The notes under the pieces are model-generated. The model was not told the DNA's origin, did not search any database, and saw only the letters and a program-made list of their open reading frames with translations. 64,000 bases of DNA from Brassica napus (Eukaryota; Streptophyta; Magnoliopsida; Brassicales; Brassicaceae). Below, piece by piece: positions 24,010 through 35,400 of this stretch (within the stretch, counting starts at the first letter, position 1; each line of letters begins with the position of its first letter). The stretch spans positions 55,519,377-55,583,376 of the forward strand of contig NC_063452.1 of the NCBI RefSeq assembly GCF_020379485.1. Reading direction: 5' to 3'. A program made the position numbers and the translations under genes.

Positions 24010-24306
24010 CTTGGAGGTTAATCTAATCATATGATTTCAATGAGACCCGATTACTTGCTAATATTTGGATCATAAAAAGGATAACAATTACTGGGTATAT
24101 GCAAAACTGCTCGACTGTATACAACTACAAGTACCGATTTGGAGTTTGTGACCGGTATTCAAATTCGGTTAAGGAAACGGATTGGGTTGTCCCGGTACAG
24201 AAAAAAAAAAACAGGAAGAGTAGAAACGGGGAACAAATGTCTAAGCCAATGAGGGATACCAACTGCAATGTAAGAGTTATATCTTGGAGGTTAATCTAAT
24301 CATATG
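24010..24306. repeat. 24-bp direct repeat flanking a 249-bp segment
   Basis: CTTGGAGGTTAATCTAATCA plus ATATG occurs perfectly at 24010-24033 and 24283-24306. The segment between them ends with about 49 bp (24235-24283) that copies the coding end of the neighbouring LINE (24414-24462) with two mismatches. The right copy lies four bases from the LINE poly(A) tail. The arrangement suggests a composite insertion or repair product. Confidence 0.8.
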
Positions 24307-24310
24307 GTCC

Positions 24311-27216
24311 TTTTTTTTTTTCACACTGAATTTTATTATAATACCAAAATGTGGTCATCTGTGATGTTTACATACATACAAAAAATGATAAACAAAGGGC
24401 TTTAACTAAAAAGAAATGGCTAAGCCAATGAGGGATACCAACTGCAATGTAAGAGTAATATCGATTCCCTTTGATCACACTATCAGCAATAAGCTTAGCG
24501 CCTTTGATGTCATTAGGAGCATGGAATTTAACATTCCAATCCAAGAAGCACTGAAGCAATGGTAGCATTTTGGAAGAGTAAAACTTAAGTGATGGCCAAG
24601 CTGAAGGTTTGGAGATGGCTCCAATCAAATCATTGTCTTCGCTTGCAAAAACTATGGCATTGAAGTGAAGCGTTTTCAAACAATCTATGGCCCATTTCCA
24701 ACTTTCCAAATAAGCATCATGCTTACTATAAATACCCGTAAAGGAGTTTCTCCCGTGAAGAAGGACTTTGCCTTGTCTGTTACGAAGGATCCATGCTGCT
24801 ACACTTTTATATATGATTTTATCCCAAGAAGAAGCAATATCACATTTTAACCAAGATATGGGAGGAGGTTTCCATCTAAATAGAATCTTCTTTTTTCTAG
24901 CAAGATCAATGGATTTTTCTTGATCATCCAAGGTCTTAATCATAGACCAACGATCAGCTTCTTCAAAACTTCCTTTGATAAAAGATGGACCTAAAGCAAT
25001 TTTTCCTTCAAATAAGAAAGAGTTCCTGTTTCTCCAAATCAACCATAAAATCCAAGGGCCACATCTTCTAATCTGCTCTGGGATTAAGATATTTTTTCTT
25101 GTCTTGAAAACATAAAATATGTTGGAATAGACAGAGGAAGAATCAAAGCCAAATTCGGGGTGAGAGAAGTTACTTTCAGCCCAAGTTTGTTTTGCAACAG
25201 TGCAGGTAAAGAGAACATGATTTAAAGTTTCCCCCTCAAGACCACAAATCTGACAACTGGAATCAACCTTCATACCTCTTTCAATAAGGTTGTCAGCAAT
25301 TGGGATGACTCCACTTATGACTTTCCATAGAAAGATTATAATTTTTGGAGCAGAGACTGTAGACCAGATTAGGTCTTTGATGCCATTCAAAGAGGGGAGA
25401 AAACCACTTGAGACAAATGCTTCTTTGTTGGCTTCTTTTTCTGCTAACCAGTAACCAGATCTTACTGAATATTCTCCAGAACGTGCATGATTCCATATGA
25501 AGTAACCTGAAGAAGATACCACTGGTTTAATTTTTGGATAATTTCTTTATCTTGAGGAAAGAAGAGATCATCCAAAAGATTATGGTTCCAGAGATGCGAA
25601 TTAGGTAAAAGCAGATGGTTGACTCTGAGGTTAAGGTCTACAAGAATATTCTTCATTAGGGGAATGCACATACGATCACCATCAACAAGCCAAGGAGTGG
25701 ACCAAACTGCGATGGATTTACCATTACCAACCATAAGTCTCAAACCTTTGGATAGAAGTTCTCTGCCAAATAAAATACTCCTCCAGGCAAACGAAGGTCT
25801 AGAACCAAGAGAAGCAGGGAGAAAGGATCCATTGGGAAAATATCTACTCTTAAGGAATTTGCTAAGAAGTGAAGAAGGAGTAGACAAGATTCTCGAAGCC
25901 TGTTTTGCTAAGAGTGCTTGGTTGAAGGTTTCAATATCCTTAAAACCCATACCACCACGCTCTTTGGGAATACACAACTTATCCCAACTAAGCCAATGGA
26001 TCTTAGCTTTATCTTCCGAAGATCTCCACCAAAACCTAGCCATAGCTGAGGTGAGATTGTTACAAGTAGTTTTAGGTAACCGAAAACAAGTCATAGCATG
26101 AATTGGCATCGCAAGCGCAACAGATTTTAGAATAATTTCTTTTCCTGCTTGGGAAAGAAACTTAGTATACCAACCTGTCATTCGTCCTTTCATCTTGTCT
26201 TGAATATAGTTAAGTAGCTCTACTTTAGAACCACTAAAACATTCCGGAAGACCAAGATAAGAGCCGGCTCCCCCTTCAGAAAAAATTCCAAGCTGAGACT
26301 GAATCTGATCTTTCACAGTAGCATCAATGTTTTTGCCAAATGTAAGTGATGATTTGGTTAGGTTAATAACATGTCCAGTAGCTTCTTCATACTTGTTGAA
26401 AATCTCTTGAAAGACTTTACATTGATCAATGTTAGCTTTGAAGAGAAACAAACTATCGTCTGCAAAAAACAAGTGATGAATCGCATGACCATCATTGGAG
26501 AATTGAATACCACTCAAAGAACCATTATCAGAAGCCTGGTTGAGCAAGTGAGAGAGACCTTCCGCACAAAGAACAAAGAGGAAGGGCGAGATGGGATCAC
26601 CCTGTCTTAGACCATGATCAGGAGATATGAAACCATAAGATTGACCGTTGAGAAGAACTGAGTATTTAGCTGTGGACACACATTCCATAATCCAAGCTAC
26701 CCATCTACTATGAAAGCCAAGAGATAATAGAATGGCCTTTAACATATATGTTTTAGCCGCCATAAAATTCCTTGAGACAAAATCATGAGTTCTGAGGCTA
26801 TGAATTGATTCATGAGCCAGAATAATATTGTCTGAAATAAGTCTATCCAAGACGAATGCAGACTGAGAAGGAGATACTACATCTAGTAGAATGGTTTTAA
26901 GTCTTGAAGCCAGGATCTTGGAAATGGCTTTATACATTACCGAACAGAAGCTGATGGGTCGGAGATCAGACATCAAAGTAGCATTCACCTTCTTAGGGAT
27001 AAGACAAATTAGAGTGTAATTCCACTCAGAAGGCATTATACCCGACTCAAAAAAACCTAGGATTTCTTTAGTTAGTTGATCACCAACAACATCCCAATAA
27101 GATTGAAAGAAGAAGCCCAACATACCATCAGATACAGGAGCACTGTTTGGTTTGATAGAGAAAACATCATCTTTTATCTCTTCAGGAGTGACTTCTCTGA
27201 TGAGTAGACGGTTCAT
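24311..27216 (-). pseudogene. 5'-truncated LINE: reverse transcriptase, zf-RVT, RNase H-like
   Basis: The tail is a T run on the plus strand (24311-24321), so the element reads on the minus strand. The upstream part (27216-25462) encodes reverse transcriptase with LRPISFC, HGLRQGDPISPFLF and the catalytic FADD box. The downstream part (25522-24368), one base out of frame, encodes the zf-RVT block (CQICGLEGETLNHVLFTC) and an RNase H-like C-terminus. The endonuclease and start of the RT are missing. Also, where LINE RTs carry the motif-A aspartate block after AAKT, this copy jumps from AAKTYM to LKAILLSLGF, an in-frame loss that removes a catalytic residue. With truncation, frameshift near 25515 and motif-A loss, it cannot encode an active enzyme. 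The 5' edge abuts copia sequence at about 27217. Confidence 0.87.
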
Positions 27217-28926
27217 GAATACAGATCAGTCTTCTTCATCCAGACTTGATTTGTTTTCCCAATCCTCCAGAACTTCCGTTGCTTCCACATTTGATTGACC
27301 CTGTTGAGGTACTTATAGCAGAACCTTTTGTAGTGTCTGAACTTTCCACAGAAGAAACACCCAGTAGTCTGATGCACAGTTGGCTTACAGTTGAATTCCT
27401 CTCCATGTGCATAGCCTCCTGACACAAATTGTGTCTGTCCTGTATTATTACTCTGCCTCCCAGTGTAGCCCAGAACCATGTGCGAGCTTTCTGTTCTCCC
27501 AGCACACAGAATCTTGTCTAGTTACTTGGTTCCAGTGAGCATCTTGATGTTTTTGTTCTGATGATCGAGTTTTGCCTGGAGATCTGCTGACACCTGTTTC
27601 TCAGCTACCACTTCCTGTCTGAGTTCTTCAGATTGTTTGGCAAGAATTATTTTTTCCTTGATTAATCCGACACTCTCCTTAGCCAGTTCAGATTCTCTCT
27701 GTAGTTCACCTCGAACAAGGGACAATTCAGCTTCCAACCTTTCTTTTTCCTTAATGAGTGAGAGGTTCTCCATACTGAGTTTGATTAGTGCTTCACGCAC
27801 CGCCTTGTAGCTTTCATCTAACTCTCTCTCTGGTTCACCATCGCTTTCAGAGCCTGATTCAAAGTCAGTTATCCCAAGAAATGCCACAAAGTTATTCAAC
27901 TCTTCCCCACTGTCATTTTCTGAGTTACTGTCATCGATTTCAATCATGGATCTTTCCTTTTTCCTTTTTCCATATGCCTCACACTCAGCCTGAGTATGTC
28001 CAAAACCTTGACATCCATGACACTGAAATTCTCTTCTTTTGACTGTTGGACAATCGGTTCTGAAGTGACCGTATCCCTTGCATTCATAGCACTTGACATC
28101 AGCCTACTTGTTCCCCTTGTCAGATTCAGTAGCTGTCTTCCTTCCTGGAACAAACCTCTTCTGTCCTTGCTCTACCTTGCGTAGAGCTCTGTCAAATCGC
28201 CTGACCAATAGGCTTACAGGATCATTATCTGCATCTTCAGTTTTTTCCACTGATGCTAAAGCGATTCCTTTTTCCTTCGTTCCACCAGAAACCTCCATTT
28301 CATGAGCTTGAAGCATCCCGACTACTTCATCAAACGTCATCTCGTCAGTGTTCAGAGAAACGCTCATAGCTGCCTTGTATGGCATGAACTTAGCTGGTAG
28401 ACACCTTAGGAACTTCTTCACTAGCTTCTTTTCTTTGTATTTTTTTACCAAGAGTTAATGCTTCCTGAGCTAGTGAGCTGAGCTTGGAGCTGAAGTCACC
28501 AATCGATTCATGTTCATCCATTCTAAGTTCCTAAAATCTGGTTGCAAGCATGTTTTTTCTAGAGCTCTGAACCTTCAGTGTTCCTTCAAAATGTACTTGG
28601 AGAATGTTCCATGCATCTCTTGCTGACTCACACCCTTGAATTAACTCAAATTGATTTCTCGCTACACTGCAGTGAATAACAGTAAGAGCTCTCGCATTGA
28701 ATTTAGCCATCTTGTTTTCTTCATCCGTCCAGAGCTCTTCTCCCTTTGGTACATCAGTTCCATCATCACCTCTGGCAACAGGTGCCGTCCACCCAGATTC
28801 CACAGCTTTCCACGCCAGAGGATCTATCCCCTTGATCGTCACCTTCATCCGAGCCTTCCAAAAGCTGTAGTTTCCTACTTCAAGGATCACCCTTAAGTGC
28901 GACAACATCTCACGGTAGGTTTCCAT
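27217..28926 (-). pseudogene. Truncated copia copy A: gag and start of pol region
   Basis: This is a second copy of the gag region found at 35530-37239. It begins METYREMLSHL after the primer-binding site at 28971-28988 and carries the UBN2-type gag domain. Two zinc knuckles (CYECKGYGHFRTDC, CHGCQGFGHTQAEC), a coiled coil and a third knuckle (CFFCGKFRHYKRFC) follow. It is broken by a stop at 28531-28533, a one-base length change in a T run near 28441, and stops at 28104-28106 and 27522-27524. Copy B is open at the first, second and third of these sites and differs at the fourth. The copy ends abruptly at about 27217 where LINE sequence starts. Its 5' LTR is 28990-29573. Confidence 0.88.
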
Positions 28927-28970
28927 CTTACTCCGCAGGATCTTACCTGTTTAAAAAAAACAAATACATA

Positions 28971-28988
28971 TACCCGCTCTGATACCAC
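28971..28988 (-). other. Primer-binding site of copia copy A
   Basis: On the minus strand the LTR end CA is followed by AG and TGGTATCAGAGCGGGT. This is the initiator-Met-tRNA complementary site typical of plant Ty1/copia elements. Confidence 0.8.
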
Positions 28989-28989
28989 T

Positions 28990-29573
28990 TGTTGATGTAA
29001 GATAATCAAGCTACACTAACTAGAACACACAGTAACACATGGATATTTCTTTTCAATGAATTCGACAAGATTAATCCTTTTAAAAGCACATACAAGTTCT
29101 TCTTAAAAGCAATCCTTCAAGCAAGCTCAAGACAAACCTAGACTTGTTGACTAGTCTTACTCGTTCACAGACTTCACGTAGTCTATGAACCACTCAAACC
29201 CTTAACCCCTAGTGGCTTTGCTTCTCCTTATTCGGACTTGCAAACCTACTATTGCTAAAAGCTCTCTCTGTGTGTTAACAGGCCACACAGTGCCAAGTCT
29301 CCTCTTTTTATATTCTTTAGAGGAGAAACCATAGACATAAAATCTATTTAATGGAAACTTTCCATATCTTCTTCTTCAGCGAATAAGCCAATCTTCCTTT
29401 CTTCTGAGTTAGATTGCTTCTTCTCCAATTCTTCCTTTAAACTGACTCCTTCAGTAGTTCTTCCTTGAATGCTCATTAACTCACTCGACCAGCTTCTTGT
29501 ATCCTCATCTGATGTCGTAGTTCATGTCGTGCTTCATGAACTACTACAGCTCCGTCTTGACTATACATATTCA
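28990..29573 (-). repeat. Copia LTR 1 (shared)
   Basis: 584 bp beginning TGTTGATGTAAG and ending CATATTCA on the plus strand. It is closely similar along its length to LTR 2 (37303-37887), with many scattered substitutions. On its left is a primer-binding site and gag (it serves as 5' LTR of copy A). On its right is a polypurine tract (it serves as 3' LTR of copy B). One LTR thus belongs to two element bodies. Confidence 0.9.
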
Positions 29574-29914
29574 ATCTCCCCCTTTTTAATCCTTGTGTCT
29601 CACAAGTACATAAGATGAAGTCACACACACAACACAGGGATTCGTAACAAACAAGATCAAACTCATATAGGCATGAAGCAACCAAAAACATACTTATATT
29701 ATCCTAATAGTTGGCTTCAAGTATTTAATACATCTTAACAAAGACAACACACATAAATACTCCCCCATAAACCATGATCAGTCTGAATAATAAGATAAAC
29801 ACAATTGCAGCAAGTGGTGCAATCGAAAAGTACATAAAGCATATAAACATAAAAGGTTTCTCCCCCATAAACTTAGCCCTTCTTCATCTTAATCCTCATC
29901 TTCTCCCCCTGCTT
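29574..29914 (-). other. Multiplied polypurine tracts
   Basis: On the minus strand the 3' LTR is directly preceded by AAAAAGGGGGAGAT. Three more GGGGGAG runs lie upstream, near 29900-29912, 29858-29868 and 29758-29768. Repeated polypurine tracts before the 3' LTR are a published hallmark of the Sirevirus lineage of Ty1/copia. Confidence 0.75.
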
Positions 29915-29971
29915 GTGAGCACAAGAGTTAAAAACAAATGTAAACACAAGTCTCAAAAGAATAAGACGTTA

Positions 29972-31677
29972 CTAACCTGCAACAGAGCGACTCAGATCCT
30001 GAACAATGTCAGTCAGTGCTTGAAGAGCTCGGGTGGTTTGCTGTAAGACCGTGTGAAGATCATCCTGAGTCAGCACTCCTTGAGGTATGGAAACAGAGCC
30101 AAGGTCATGCACACTGAAACGTCGCGGTCCTGTGGTGGTGCTTGGAGGTGGAGCACTCGAGGATGATAGCAGAGGGTGTGACACACGAGCTGACCTTGAA
30201 GAAGGTTTTCCTTCCCCTCCCTTTTTTGCCTTACTCTTTGCCTTAACGAGGCGCTGTTCATAGATCTCACCAACCCGTTTGTCCTTTGTATAGACCACTG
30301 GACCCTGAGCTTTCTCACCCGGGAGAAGAGAGACACGATGTTGCTTCTGGAGGACGCTCATGATCAAGCGAGGAAATATCAACTAGCGAGAGTCATTCTT
30401 CTGCACCACACCAAGATTCATGACTTGCCTGAAGATCAATCTTCCCATATCAACTCGGATTCCTCGAGCCATCTTGTAGATCAACCGTGCTCGATCAACA
30501 GAGACATGTGTCTTGTGTGTAGATGGGATCCAATTGTAGGCAGCAATGATCATGAGGGCACCGTAGCGGGGAGACAAGTCAGCAGTGGTCAGATTGCCCC
30601 ATTCCTTTCGAGTTCATTCAATGAGAAACTCCGCCAACTCAGACTTCGAGATGCTATCAAGAGTGGTCTCTTCTTCTACCTCATCTTCATCCAGAGGTTC
30701 GACATGCAGAGTCTCGTTGATCATTGTTGGAGAGAACTCATACGTGTGACCACGCACTTGGACCGCTATCTCCTCTGCATCTGCTTCAACCTTTGTGTCA
30801 GGAAGACCTGCATAGAACTCAGCAACGACTTGTTCAACATAGTTTCCGAGTGCTGAGACTGTGGTTCCCATAGAACCTTTTGCGATGATCTCAACATAGC
30901 CCCACTGATCCTTCTCAGTCATATCCACAGATCTCTCGGCTATGAGGCTCCGACGCATAAATTGCTGAACCCTCTCGGTGACTGGGGATACTTCAGCCGC
31001 AGCACTTCTCTCAGACGCTTTCCTGGATCGAACACGGCTTGAAACATAGGTATTCTGAACAAGGACTGGAGGACTCAACTCATCAGTCGATGGTGCCTTA
31101 GATGTGGACTTAGAGACGCCAGATTTACTCGTCTTGCGTCGCCTTGAAGATCCTAATCCCAATTTCTTCATCATCCGCTTCTTCCTGCTGCGTTTCTCAG
31201 TGATTTCTTCAGCAGATGACCCGAGAGAAACTACATCCTCAGCCCCTGCCTCAGATCGATTCTGACTCTGCTCTTCTGCCTTGTCACCAGAGTCGATCTT
31301 TTCATCAGGGCAAAGAAGCAAAAGAGGGTCGGTTACCTGATTTGGATTTTCATATCTGAGTGATTCAGACGGCGTAGCGTCGAGTGGGGCAGATGGAGAC
31401 TTAGGCGACGCTAGGTCAGTCGATGTTGTAGTATATGGAGCAACCGGAACTTCTTCTTGGACAGAGGAGACTTGCTGATCACCGCTTTTGTCAGACAGAG
31501 CCTTCTCACGTGCAGTGTTGAACTCGTCTAGTTCCTCTGTGACCTCTGGAGCAGATTCGTTGTCGGTAACTCGTTTCTCGGAGGAGTTGCCTCAGATCCT
31601 TCATCAGCGAGATGAGGCCTTGGGGATTCATCCTCTGCATGTGACGAGGAAGTAATTGCAACATCACGTTTAGCCAT
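29972..31677 (-). pseudogene. Third ORF of the copia element (plant-transposon-protein-like)
   Basis: The ORF starts MAKRDVAITSSSHAED at 31677 and runs to about 29972. A frameshift near 31560-31600 and two stops (30614-30616 and 30383-30385) break it, but the three later open blocks stay in one frame. The N-terminal part is acidic, serine-rich and disordered, with a basic RKKRMMKK patch. The middle (QWGYVEIIAKGSMGTTVSAL to about RGIRVDMGRLIF) resembles the putative plant transposon protein domain (PF20167-like) of accessory transposon ORFs; the C-terminal part is Ser/Pro-rich. Sireviruses can carry such an extra ORF, sometimes called envelope-like. I see no membrane segment, so envelope function is not supported. 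It may end at an AG/GTTAGT donor. Confidence 0.68.
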
Positions 31678-31679
31678 CT

Positions 31680-32424
31680 TCTTCGTTCTCACCAAAGATG
31701 TCAAGAAATCGCCTTTTTGATTGTGAGCAAAAGAGACGGTGAGGAGCAGTTCTTGATTTGAAACAGTAATCGTTTAAGGTTTCTGATTCACAACGTCCCT
31801 TAAGAGGGAAACTTAATCAACTTTTCCGAAATTGCTACTCCGGTCCCTCCTTGTTAACCTTTTTCCTTATTTGACCTGTACTTTTAAAATCTCTCATCCA
31901 AACCCAAAGTCATTCAAGCACCTTTGTGAATTAATCGTGTATCACAAGACTTTCAGAATAGTAATCAAACACGAGTTAACAAACTCCTAATTGGCCAATC
32001 TTGATCTCATAAAAAAAATTATTTGTACCTTTTACATGAGTACTGCAAGACTTGGCTCAGCACTTGATTCAGGTTGCACGTATCACTCTTTGAAGATTTT
32101 ATGATCTGGTGCACCTGATTATTTTTTTATGGCTAGCTTTCACATTGCCATGCCTTTATCAATCATGTAGGTTTTCAACCTTTATCTGCGTGCTGTGAAA
32201 CTCATATTGTCACCCTTGTTTCCTTTTTTTTTTTTGAGCATCTTTCTGAAACATAACTGGCTCTTTTAAGATTAGGGAAGGGCCACGGATTGACGCGAAA
32301 TCTGTACTTCACACATTGACGGCACAGCAAGCAACTTTTTCCACAGCGTTCTCATGTCCAAACATAATCTGAATTATACGTACATCCTGAGCAAGTGCCT
32401 GCACTAACATCTGCACATCTTGAC
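31680..32424. other. Non-coding spacer between pol and third ORF
   Basis: Inside copia copy B. It contains pyrimidine runs on the plus strand (CCTTTTTTTTTTTT-like near 32221-32235) and no open frame of interest. It probably contains the leader of the third ORF. Confidence 0.5.
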
Positions 32425-35400
32425 TCAATGGTCAAGCTTACACACTCCAATTGCATTTCTCAGAGTAATAAAACGAGTGTATTCAAGAGATTTAGTAAAT
32501 ATATCAGCCAATTTAGAATCAGTAACTACATGATCGATGACTACCTGATTGTCTTCAACCAATTCTCTGATGAAATGGTGCCTGATGTCAATGTGCTTTG
32601 TTCGCGAATGCTAAACTGGATTCTTTGAGATATCGATTGTACTTTTATTGTCGCAGTATACAAGAAGAGGACCAGAGTGCACTCCATAATCAGCTGACAT
32701 TTGTTTCATCCAGATCAGTTGTGAACTACAACTTCCCATAGCGATATATTCTGCTTCTGCTGTAGAAAGTGATACATAGTTTTGCTTCTTACTCAGCCAT
32801 GAAATGAGATTGTTTCCAAGAAAGAAACATAATCCACTTGTGCTTTTCCTGTCATCAGCACATCCTGCCCAGTCTGCATCACAGTAGTCCACCAAGTTCT
32901 CATTCGAGTTTCTTGAGTAGTACACTCCAAGGTTCTCTGTTCCTTTGACATACTTGATGATTCTCTTCACAGCATTTAGGTGAGACACCTTCGGTTTAGC
33001 TTGATATCTCGCACAGAGCCCAACACTGAACGATAGATCCGATCTACTAGCAGTGAGATATAGTAAACTCCCAATCATCCCTCGATAAAGCTTTGTGTCA
33101 ACATCCTCTCCTGCTTCATCGCGTGCAAGTTTCAAGGTGGCACTCATAGGTGTTTTGGAGATCTTGCTGTCCGTAAGTCCAAATCGTTTCACCAGACTTT
33201 GTGCATATGCGGCTTGAGATATAAATACTCCTTTCTCTGATTGATCAATCTGTAGCCCCAAGAAGTACTTCAGCTCACCACACATACTCATCTCAAATTC
33301 TTGTGTCATGTTCTTCACAAACTCGTCTACCATTGATTGAGATGTGCTCCCAAAGATTATATCATCCACATAGATCTGAACAACAATTATGTCCTTCTGT
33401 TTTTCCATGAAGAACAAGGTCTTGTATATACTTCTTCTGATGTAGCCACCATCCACAAGGAATCCAGTAAGTCTCTCATACCAAGCCCGAGGTGCCTGCT
33501 TCAATCCATACAGAGCTTTCTTAAGTCAGTACACATGATTGTGATGGATTGGATCCTCAAACCCCTTTGGTTGTTCTACATACACTTCTTCTTGCAGTAT
33601 CCCATTTAAGAAGGCACTCTTCACATCCATTTGATAAACCTTGAAGTTTAATATACATGCCATCCCCATAAATAACCGTATGGATTCCAGTCTTGCAACT
33701 GGAGCAAAGGTCTCTTCAAAATCAACTCCTTCGATTTGTGAGTAACCTTGTGCTACAAGTCGTGCCTTGTTGCGAACCACTTCTCTATGTTCATCTGTTT
33801 TGTTTTTGAAAATCCACTTGGTTCCAACAATGTTGACTCCATTAGGTCGAGCCACCAACTCCCATACATCATTCCGTGTGAATTGTTCCAACTCTTCCTC
33901 CATGGAAACAATCCAATACTCATCTCGAAGTGCTTCAGTATGTGTCTTAGGTTCGACAACGGAGACAAAACATGCAAACTGAACAATGTCCCTGAAGTTG
34001 ATCACTTTTCCACGAGTTTTGCGACCTTCCTCAACTCCTCCAATGACATCTGACATTGAATGATTCCGATGAACTTGCTGAATGACTTGTTGAGGAACTG
34101 AAGCTTCTGATTCAATCACAGCCCCTTCTGTCTCGCTCTCTTCAGGTGATTTGTCACTGACCCGGGTTTCCTCCTTTTCAATGTCTTCATCTGACTCCCA
34201 TTGCTCCCATGTTACAGATGTCATGTCATCAAACACCACATTCACAAATTCAACGATGACTGCTGATCTCTTGTTGTAAACTCGGTAAGCTGTGCTAGTT
34301 CCTGAATAACCCAGAAAGATTCCCTCATCACTTCTGGAGTCGAATTTTCCAAGATAGTCTTTGTCATTTAGGATGTAGCACCTGCAACCAAAAACATGAA
34401 AATAACCAATATTAGGTGTTTTTCCATTCTACATTTCATAAGGAGTTTATGTGGTCCCTTTTCGAACATAAACTCGGTTAATGATGTAGCACGCAGTACT
34501 CAGTGCCTCTGCCCAGAATCTCTGAGGTATCTTGTTTCCATGAATCATTGCACGAGCCATCTCCTGTAGAGTCCTATTCTTTCGTTCAACCACTCCATTC
34601 TGCTGTGGGGTTCTTGGTGCTGCAAACTGATGACTAATGCCCTTTTGTTCACAGAATTCCATCATAACTCCATTCTAAAATTCTCCACCATGATCACTGC
34701 GTATCTTCTTGATTCCTCCTCTTTCATTTATGAGTTGAAGGGCCATGATTTTGAAGCTTTCTGCAGTTTCTGATTTCTCTCTGATGTATCGAACCCAAGT
34801 GAAGCGAGTGTAGTCATCTACCAGCACAAATACATACTTCTTGCCTCCAATGCTCTCTTTCTGCATTGGCCCCATGAGATCCATATGAATTAGATCAAGT
34901 GGTGCTGAAGCATGTATATCTGGAACCTTCTTGTGTTGAACTTTTACTTGCTTTCCCTGATTGCAAGCTCCACACACCATCTTGTCATCAAATCGGAGTT
35001 TCGGTACTCCCCTAACTAGATCCTTATGCACCAGATTTGTCATATTCCTGACATTCATGTGTCCCAATATTTGATGCAATAGTTCAAGATTTCCTTGCGC
35101 TGACATGCATTTGATCTTCGTTTCCCACATGTAGCAGTTGTTACCAGATCTGATTCCTTGCAAAATCGTCACGCCATATGCATTGATTGCACGACAGTCA
35201 GTCGCTGAGAATACTACAGTGAGTCCTTCATCACACAGTTGACTAACACTAATCAGATTTACTTTTAATCCTTTGACGAAGTACACATTTGCTAGCTTAG
35301 GTAACTCTGAGTTGCACGTGATGCCTTTGCCTTTGATGATTCCATATCCTCCATCTCCAAAGGTAACCTTTCCACCTTTAACTTTTGACACTTCTTTGAG

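Noticed and set aside
30338..30856. 172-codon plus-strand frame
   Set aside because: It lies antisense to the third copia ORF and has no known domain; it is best seen as a shadow frame.
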